NCBI GenBank assembly: GCA_009733575.1
Contig: ML769555.1
Span: 62,001-126,000 of the forward strand
Source: Gymnopus androsaceus JB14
Lineage: Eukaryota > Basidiomycota > Agaricomycetes > Agaricales > Omphalotaceae
Reading direction: 5' to 3'
Length of the DNA stretch: 64,000 bases
Position numbers and translations under genes: made by a program. Below are positions 57,801 to 64,000 of this stretch, in pieces; the first letter of the stretch is position 1; each line of letters opens with the position of its first letter. The notes beneath the pieces are model-generated. The model was not told where the DNA came from. It saw nothing but the letters and a program-made list of their open reading frames with translations, and did not search any database.

Positions 57801-58436
57801 ATGACTGACCGAAACAATGAGGAGCTTGTCGCGCTCATCAATCGACTTCCCAGTAACATTCTGAACGTGTTTCGGGATCGAGTACGTAAATAATCTATGA
57901 CAGAAGGGTATTTTGAGGCAAGTATCCAGTCTCTTAATGCTCGATTTTAATCTTACTCAGTATCATCGCTCGGAAACTCGATTTCAACACACTCCAAAAG
58001 GTCTAGAATTCCCTCAAAAGTGGTGTTCTCAGAAACTCCCGCAATTCGGAGTTTGACCGAACCTTCCGCAAGCTGAATTGGGATACCAACAAAAACAAAA
58101 GAGAAGAAGACAATTCTCTTTCAGCTACTACAGGTAATGTATCGCCGCCCGACTGTGAGTTCTGATTTCCAAGTCTTTTGGTACAATTAATTCATTCATT
58201 ACTATAGTATACAATGTCCCAGATCCACTTGTATGGTCATTCCGGGATAGCTTCGAATAACAACAACTTTGGTGCTGTGGACTTTGATTGGCAATATGAA
58301 TATGGCTGGGACCAGGTTTGACTTAAACGCTGGTGCCACCTTTGGTGCGAATATGGACTTTGGCATTGGTACGGGTATGAATTTCGGTGCTGGTAGTGGT
58401 ATGAACTTTGGCGCGGGTTCTAATTTCTCAATGTAG
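57801..58436 (+). CDS. Short gene with Gly/Asn-rich C-terminus, uncertain
   Basis: MTDRNNEELVALINRLPSNI at 57801, then intron-rich or broken sequence, then MSQIHLYGHSGIASNNNNFG (58214) and a repetitive end NAGATFGANMDFGIGTGMNF with GAGSGMNFGAGSNFSM. It lies between the two inverted minisatellite arms. No domain recognised. Confidence 0.35.
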
Positions 58437-58561
58437 TCAAGTCAACTTTATTATTATCATAGCTTATGAATACTGTATAACTTTGAATGAATGTATTTCA
58501 TTCAAATTTTAATCATAACTTCATACAATATCGACTACTTAATCTACGGCACCAGGGTTGT

Positions 58562-58705
58562 ATGTGACTTTGAGGTCTGTGGATGTGAGTGTGAGCCGGT
58601 TATCAGTGAGAGTGAGCCTTGCAAATGTGAGCGTGGGCCATCTGAATGTGAGCGTGAGCTGGCGGAATGTGAGTGTGAGTGCCAGGAACAAATGTGAAGG
58701 TGTCT
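58562..58705. repeat. GTGAGCGTGAGC minisatellite, right arm
   Basis: Inverse of 57590-57715, with about eight units of GTGAGYGTGAGCY. Any peptide read through it is His/Ser- or Cys/Glu-repetitive and not a real protein. Confidence 0.8.
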
Positions 58706-58900
58706 GGTTGTGTGGTCACCCCTACAAACGTTTAGGTTGTTGAGGGAAGTGTCACGATGCTTTTTTCCTGCCCAGGTTCGGCCCTTATCATTAAAATCGC
58801 TCTGAATATTGTTCAGGGTAATCAAGGATCCAGCATCGGGAGAGAGCTGTGTTTGGGCTTCGGAAGTACGCTTTCCCCCATCTGAATGAAGTTACATGCT
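58706..58900 (-). pseudogene. Fragment of the LPTFTGPQ-family gene
   Basis: Minus-strand reading ITLNNIQSDFNDKGRTWAGK followed by HRDTSLNNL matches HVLNNMRNDFNEQGLTWAGH of the gene at 57448, and runs straight into the minisatellite. The rest of the gene is missing. Confidence 0.55.
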
Positions 58901-59108
58901 GAAGCTCGACTGCGCACGAAATCTAGTCGAGCTTTCGGTTTTTTTTTCTGGCTTTTATTTTACCCATTGTTCGCTCGACGATCTGGAGTGCACGAGCGCT
59001 ACAGAAATTCCATGATAATTCCACGACGACTTCGACGACTTTTCAGGCTTATTTCACAGGGGAAACTTGCTGATTTCGGACCCGAAAACTATGTAACACA
59101 GCACTATT

Positions 59109-59830
59109 TCAAGTTAGATCTAAGAGGCCTGTGTAGGAGGATGGGGGGGGGAAGTATGTGAGTGCGATCGAACACAAGTCGCGAAGATGTTTCGAAGTGT
59201 CTTCCAGCTGCTCCACCCTTTTCTCAACCTTCCTGCGCTCATCCACTGCATTGTGATAGGTGTCCAGCAGTTTATCAGCGTCTTGAGTACACCGGGTGCA
59301 CTCGAGCTTACGGGCAACGAGCTCCTCCTCAACGGATGCAAGCCACGACTCGATCTGGGGACCCGTAAATGTTGGGAAGGGGGCATGAGCATGTTGTGCA
59401 ACAAGGCTGCATGCATGGACTACAAATATTTCAGTACTCACTTTGCGGAATGTAATATGAACTTACGCTGTATTTGTGCCCATCGCTCGGACTCTTCGCC
59501 ATCGAGATGAGCTGGACGGTCCGAGCGACCATGCCAAGTAAGGAGAGCCATACGAAGGTCTTGTCGGACATGGTTCATGCTCAATTCTACTAGGGTACCA
59601 TCCGGGAATGGGTTGTCTTCTGCATGTACTGGATCCCAAGAATTGCGGCGGGATTGATTCCAGCCGCCGTTGTTCTGCCCCCATTGTCCCCAATTCCCGG
59701 CTCCATCTTCTGCTCGGTGGGTACCAACCAACCAGCCACTTCCTGGGCCATTTGCAAGGGCTGAGTGTGCTACGTCCTCGTTATCTTTCTCAGAGGGAAG
59801 GTCAATGTCGGGGCTCGATGAGGGCATCTG
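59109..59830 (-). CDS. Coiled-coil protein with FPTFTGPQ motif, paralogue 2
   Basis: First exon from MPSSSPDIDLPSEKDNEDVA (59827), through a Gly/Asn/Trp-rich region, to LSMNHVRQDLRMALLTWHGR and ERWAQIQRKFILHSAK, then an intron (about 59465-59420) and HAPFPTFTGPQIESWLASVE with a coiled coil (NAVDERRKVEKRVEQLEDTS). Same order as paralogue 1, longer N-terminus. Function unknown; small genes of this kind flank the KDZ-type loci here. Confidence 0.55.
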
Positions 59831-60096
59831 GGCAAAAGGAATAGCATGTCATCCAACATGTCCGACATGTTAATAAATGGGAGCGTATCGTGTGTATCGC
59901 GAAATCGATGGGATCGTATTCTGGTTAAGATCTCAATTCTCAAACGCAAAACTTTGGAGTGAGAGAGTCTGGACTCTGGGTAGGGATCTCAGTTGGCTTG
60001 CGAAACCTGGGAGTTGCGTAACAAATATGATATGATTAAGGGAGAAAGAAAGAGCGAATTGGATATTTTTACGACCAAATTGCACACCGTAGATAT

Positions 60097-61904
60097 CACT
60101 CCCCGAGCTCTAGGTCGGCCACTGAATCCTCCAAGTTATCTGTAGTTTCAAGAATTGTGAGCTCAGGAGCATCTGCATGACCGAAGTATGCACTGATATA
60201 CGCTTCACGAGCGTCATTCCAGCTGTTGTAGCTCCTCTGGTGCGATCCCGATATACCGTGTGTATACGCTTTCGCTTGACCGTACCTAGACAGCTGATTC
60301 TGCCAGCTTAATGCAAAAAATCACGATAAGTGTCATGGGCCGTTTTGCAAAAGATCCCGATAACTTTTAGCACTGATATTTTGGAAGCATTCACCAAATA
60401 TTTGGAATAGGTAGATTGTGTTGCAGAATATTTGGTAAATAAATAACGATAAAATCACCATAAATGCCTAAAATAGAAATGGCTATAGCGGGTGAAGGAG
60501 GGCCTGTGGGAAAAAAACTGACACCCCCCCCTACCCCGTGGTAGTGATGGCTATCCAACCATAACCTTATTTCACCCCTATACCCTAATTATCCTAACCC
60601 TAACCCTGTATATTTTAACAGTGGGGGCAAGCCCCCACACCCCCATATCATCCTCAACCCCTAAACCCTAACCCCTAAACCCTAACCCCTAAACCCTAAC
60701 CCCTAAACCCTAACCCCCTAACCCCTAACCAATGCTAACCCATAGTTTGGCAATGTTTTGATCAGATCTCTATGTTAGGGTTAGCACAAGTGCTAACCCT
60801 AATGAGATCTGACCAAAACATTGCTTAAATACCCTTTTTGGTAACCCTAACCCTAACCCTAATCTTAACATAATCATAATATTTTGCAAAATATTGCTTC
60901 AACATGCTAATTGGGACAATATGCCCTAACCCTAACCCTAACCCTAACCTAACCTCACCTGACCTGATTACATAATCTTCCGGATATGGTCTTAAAAATA
61001 TTTGGTAAACATAAATGTGGTTGCTAGAATATTTGGCAAATCATCTAGCCATATATTCCTATTCCAAAATCTCAGTGCTAAAAGTTATCGGGATCTTTTG
61101 CAAAACGGCTCACCACACTTATCGTGATCTTTTGCAAAAGCCTAGCAACATCTAGTGACCTAGATAGATAGTAAATCTTAGTGAACGATTAATGAGGGAT
61201 AACGCATACCAGTTGCCAAAGATACCAACGCGAGTACCAGCGAATACGACGTAGAACTTCGATCCATTCACTCGCTGAGGTTGCACAAGGTCCTGAGGGT
61301 GTGGGATTACAGCGTGTGTGGTTTCACCTATAAGGGAATCGGTCACAGAGGAGGTGGATGTCAGGGAAGGAGACTGGGGGAGCGCAGGATCCTGTCTCGA
61401 GCTTCGGGAAGGCGTATGCGCAGGAACTTGCCTCGAGCCTCGGTAGGGCGTAGGTGAGCTAGTAAGAGCATTGGGAGTCCTAGGCGTGCGAGGAGACGCA
61501 GGCGGTGGAGGAGGATTGGGAGTCCTGGGCGTGCGAGGAGACACAGGCGGTGGAGGAGGATTGGGAGTCCTGGGCGTTTGAGGAGATGCAGATATGCTCG
61601 CGCTCAACCGGGGTGTTTGTGGCACAGCTGGAGAGATATGCTCAGTGTTGGTGGTTGTGGAAGGAGTATTTCCCTGAGTGTAAGGAGAGGAGGTGAATGT
61701 CCTCGTAGTGATTGTATCTAGTAAGGGGTTAGTTAGCGACAAAAAGAAATAACTCGGAGGAAACATACTGCAAGTAAAGCTGCGAGTGATCTCTACATCC
61801 ATAAAAGAACCTAAAAGAACTTGAATGAGCTGAGTTTCATTGTCAAAGATAGAAGTGGTCAGACCGTCTCCCCAATCAACGTGCGTACGAACTGTTTGGG
61901 GCAT
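60097..61904 (-). pseudogene. Viroplasmin-like domain gene split by a transposon
   Basis: Exon 1 starts MPQTVRTHVDWGDGLTTSIF at 61904; an intron-like piece lies near 61770-61720; then a long Pro/Ser/Thr-rich region with tandem PQTPRTPNPPPPP-type repeats, and GSKFYVVFAGTRVGIFGNW (61260-61214), the first half of the RNase H1 N-terminal fold. After an intron (61213 to about 61164) and an 867-base insertion, the second half continues as YGQAKAYTHGISGSHQRSYN and SWNDAREAYISAYFG, ending ADLELGE at 60097. With the element and one TCTAGGT removed, the splice gives W-Y-G-Q in frame. Divergent from the gene at 62137 with 232 bases between starts. Confidence 0.7.
60291..61157. mobile_element. TIR element of the 7-base-duplication family, copy 4
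   Basis: Ends CAGCTGATTCTGCCAGC and GCAACATCTAGTG, flanked by the exact 7-base duplication ACCTAGA (60284-60290, 61158-61164). Subterminal inverted repeats include ATCACGATAAGTG and TTTTGCAAAAGATCCCGATAAC. The centre has CAGTGGGGGCAAGCCCCCA, a run of CTAAACCCTAACCC units (60657-60730) and the palindrome TTAGGGTTAGCAC / GTGCTAACCCTAA with GATCAGATCTC flanks, as in copies 1 and 3. The outermost ends match copy 2. Confidence 0.92.
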
Positions 61905-62136
61905 GAAGGATAGATTGATGTTAGGAGATAAGCGAAAGGAATCACAAGAAAGTGATCAGGTTCAAAAAATTGCCAATTCGGTTGAAGGGCGCCGAACGCA
62001 AAAAAAAAGATAGGGCTGTGACGCGTAAATGTGCCGCTGAACTCCAAAAACGAGCGGAAAAACGCGGAAAAGGAACGAACACTCTGCTCCTTCATTAAGC
62101 ATCTTATTCTCAAAAGAATCGTCAAAATCACTCACA
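61905..62136. promoter_or_regulatory. Divergent promoter region
   Basis: 232 bases between the start codons of two diverging genes. No TATA box is obvious; role inferred from position only. Confidence 0.4.
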
Positions 62137-64000
62137 ATGCCTCCTCCTCCTGCTTTCAGCAATATGCGCATAGATTTCTTGAAAGGAGCTGTTGCTGAGT
62201 ATGGTAAAGAGACCAGTGGGGAAGACTGGGAGAGTTTCGTCTTGCAGATGATTCGCCGGTTTATCAAGCGTTTCCCAGTCTCCTTGTGAGACAAAGAGGA
62301 TCCCACAAAGGAGATCTACAACGCTGTAGATGACTCCGTTGTGGAGCCCGAGCTCCCCATGTCAGAGCTGGGCACCAAGGAGTACGAAGAGGAGGTGATC
62401 GTCCGTAAGGAGCAGGCGGTTAGGCGCAAGGCGCTTGGAAAGGTATGACTCATGCGGCGCTTAATCCCACACGGCGCCTAATCCATCTCTCTTTCAGAGA
62501 GTTCGCTCATGGCTAAATTACCATGCCAAACATCTAAAATCTCCCAACCCTACTACGCTACGCAGTGGTGAAGGAAAAGTTACCCAAGCTGTGGAGATGC
62601 GCACCCGTCTTCTCAATGGCGTCGGATTGGCCATCCCCAGAAAGAGCACAGGTCCGAACCTCTGGGCACGCGAAAACCCTGGAACCATCACGAAACTCCT
62701 TGCTCAACACGAGCTCGACGCGAAAGCCAAACACAATCGTCAAGCTGCAAAGGGTCCTTCGACTGCTACTGGAACATCTATGGAGGTGCATAATTCGGAG
62801 GGAAGCGACGCACCCAAGCGTAAAAGGAACGATTTGGCTATCAGGAATAGCATTGTTGCCTCGGGATTCAAGGTGCTACCGCTCAAAGAGAAGAACCAGT
62901 GGGAACAAAAGGCCATTGCTGAGATTGGGCGGGCGAGGGCCGAGTACGAATGACTCGTTAATGAGCCTGCTTCCGAAGCACCCAAGGATTGTCAGACGTA
63001 AGTAGAGCTTTTGTTCTCAATTGGTCAATGGCTAATATCCCCTCAGTTGCATTGACAACTTGCCGGACTTCATGCAATCGGTATGCAATGTAGTTACTCA
63101 ATGTACGGGCTGGCCTTGTGGAATATGGGCTGGTGGACCCCAACCAGCACAGGGCAGGAGGCCTATGGTTACGGCGTAAGTGGTCGACCATGCCCTTACC
63201 GAATAGTTTGTTTAAAAAATTTACTGTCTTACAGAGCATCCAGCGGGTCAGTTCCAGGTCACCCAGAGATGACATTCTCCAAGATCGAGCAAATGGCTTG
63301 GAAGGAAAAGGTATTGCCAGCTATCGCTGTTTTTCTGCAGAAGGTTTTCTGTGCGTATTCTTGTATTTTATACGCCTTCTCTTATTCATTTGCAATATTT
63401 CACAGCTCCTGAGGACTGCAAGGCCTGGGCTCTAAGCGCGGAGGAACTTGCAACAAGAGAAGACGAATCTGCTGAGGACGCAGACAATATCTCGCGTTGT
63501 CACCTTAATATCCTCGGATTCGAGACTCCAGCGATCCCCGAGCTTAACGATACCCATACCAAAAGCTCAAACAACAAGAAATCTTCACCAAATGACTTGG
63601 CTGTTACTATTACAGATAATACCTCGAAAGCTTCTACACAGTCGGGAATTACCAAGGATTCCCCCCACTCGACTTTGCAGCAGTCTCGGGAAGTTCCACC
63701 AGGTTCGAGTAATGAGGTGGCAGGGAAGAATGCTGATAAAAAGGGCAAGTCGACAAAAACGGTGGAAATGTCGTCCAATTCGAAAGAGAAGATGGGGGAG
63801 GTTTCAACGAACAAGGGAGTGACAGGGAAATCAAAGAGGAAAAGCAACCGATTGGCTTCGACCCCACAAACGCTTTCCGACAAGGCAACTGAGGCCCCTG
63901 ATCCACCAAAATCCTCTCCTCTTGTTACTACCTCACAGGAGAAATCCGTCCCCATTGCTCGTGATACGAGGGGCAGGTCTCCTACTCGAACAAGCTCACC
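62137..64000 (+). CDS. Unrecognised fungal protein, runs off the window
   Basis: Starts MPPPPAFSNMRIDFLKGAVA; exon 1 to LGK at about 62442, intron GTATGA...TTTCAG, then RVRSWLNYHAKHLKSPNPTT, MRTRLLNGVGLAIPRKSTGP and QWEQKAIAEIGRARAEYE. Later exons: CIDNLPDFMQSVCNVVTQCT then GWPCGIWAGGPQPAQG (63050-63150), after an intron (63177-63236) SSGSVPGHPEMTFSKIEQMA, then SPEDCKAWALSAEEL and a long Lys/Ser/Thr-rich tail open to 64000. The order (nuclear-looking basic N-terminus, TGWPxxIWAGGP block, charged tail) recalls a group of uncharacterised agaric proteins; I cannot assign a function. TGA codons at 62287 and 62951 are unexplained and may be breaks. Confidence 0.5.

Noticed and set aside
58562..58705. 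Cys/Glu- or His/Ser-repeat proteins
   Set aside because: Readings of a minisatellite; composition follows from the GTGAGC unit alone.
60640..60930. CCCTAA/TTAGGG runs as a telomere or chromosome end
   Set aside because: They lie inside TIR elements with clear target duplications and coding sequence on both sides.

Overview
The window looks like a transposon-dominated stretch of a basidiomycete genome, most likely an Agaricomycete. The evidence is short (about 50-base) GT-AG introns, fungal TET/JBP dioxygenase and KDZ (Kyakuja-Dileera-Zisupton) transposase genes with CxC2-type cysteine clusters, copia elements of the UBN2-gag type, and a DIRS-type tyrosine-recombinase retroelement. I cannot name the species. 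No ordinary housekeeping gene is recognisable, and almost every coding region is mobile-element derived and broken to some degree.

Layout. 1.2-10.0 kb: locus A, a TET/JBP-like gene, an RNase H1 N-terminal (viroplasmin-like) gene and a disrupted KDZ transposase gene, all on +. 10.29-13.04 kb: a large non-autonomous TIR element holding two inverted copies of a tRNA-derived SINE and a GIY-YIG-like fragment. 13.9-16.2 kb: a decayed copia element on + with its 3' LTR, split by a hAT-like MITE. 16.5-22.0 kb: a nearly complete, young copia element on - with all gene blocks but several stop codons. 23.1-24.8 kb: a Tc1-like transposase and a TA-flanked MITE. 25.6-28.5 kb: an unrecognised decayed gene on -. 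28.5-33.9 kb: MITEs and satellites. 34.2-44.1 kb: a DIRS-like element (gag, zinc finger, RT, RNase H, tyrosine recombinase), split by a 4.16 kb palindromic transposon. 44.5-45.4 kb: satellite inverted relative to that at 31 kb. 46.3-50.7 kb: locus B, a second KDZ gene on -, split by a 650-base element. 51.4-56.8 kb: a viroplasmin-like gene, a KDZ C-terminal fragment and small genes on +. 56.9-59.8 kb: related small coiled-coil genes on -. 60.1-64.0 kb: locus C, a viroplasmin-like gene on -, split by a 867-base element, divergent from an unrecognised gene that runs off the window.

The most notable system is a transposon family seen as four copies (5.5, 37.9, 49.1 and 60.3 kb). They share CAGCTG/CACTAG-type ends. 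Three have exact 7-base target duplications, and in each of those three, removing the element plus one duplication restores the interrupted reading frame. Three copies carry a common telomere-repeat-like core, and three sit inside KDZ-type or KDZ-associated genes. Several hAT-like MITEs with exact 8-base duplications and several TA-flanked MITEs add further layers of nested insertion. Coordinates of multi-exon genes are spans; exon edges were judged by eye.
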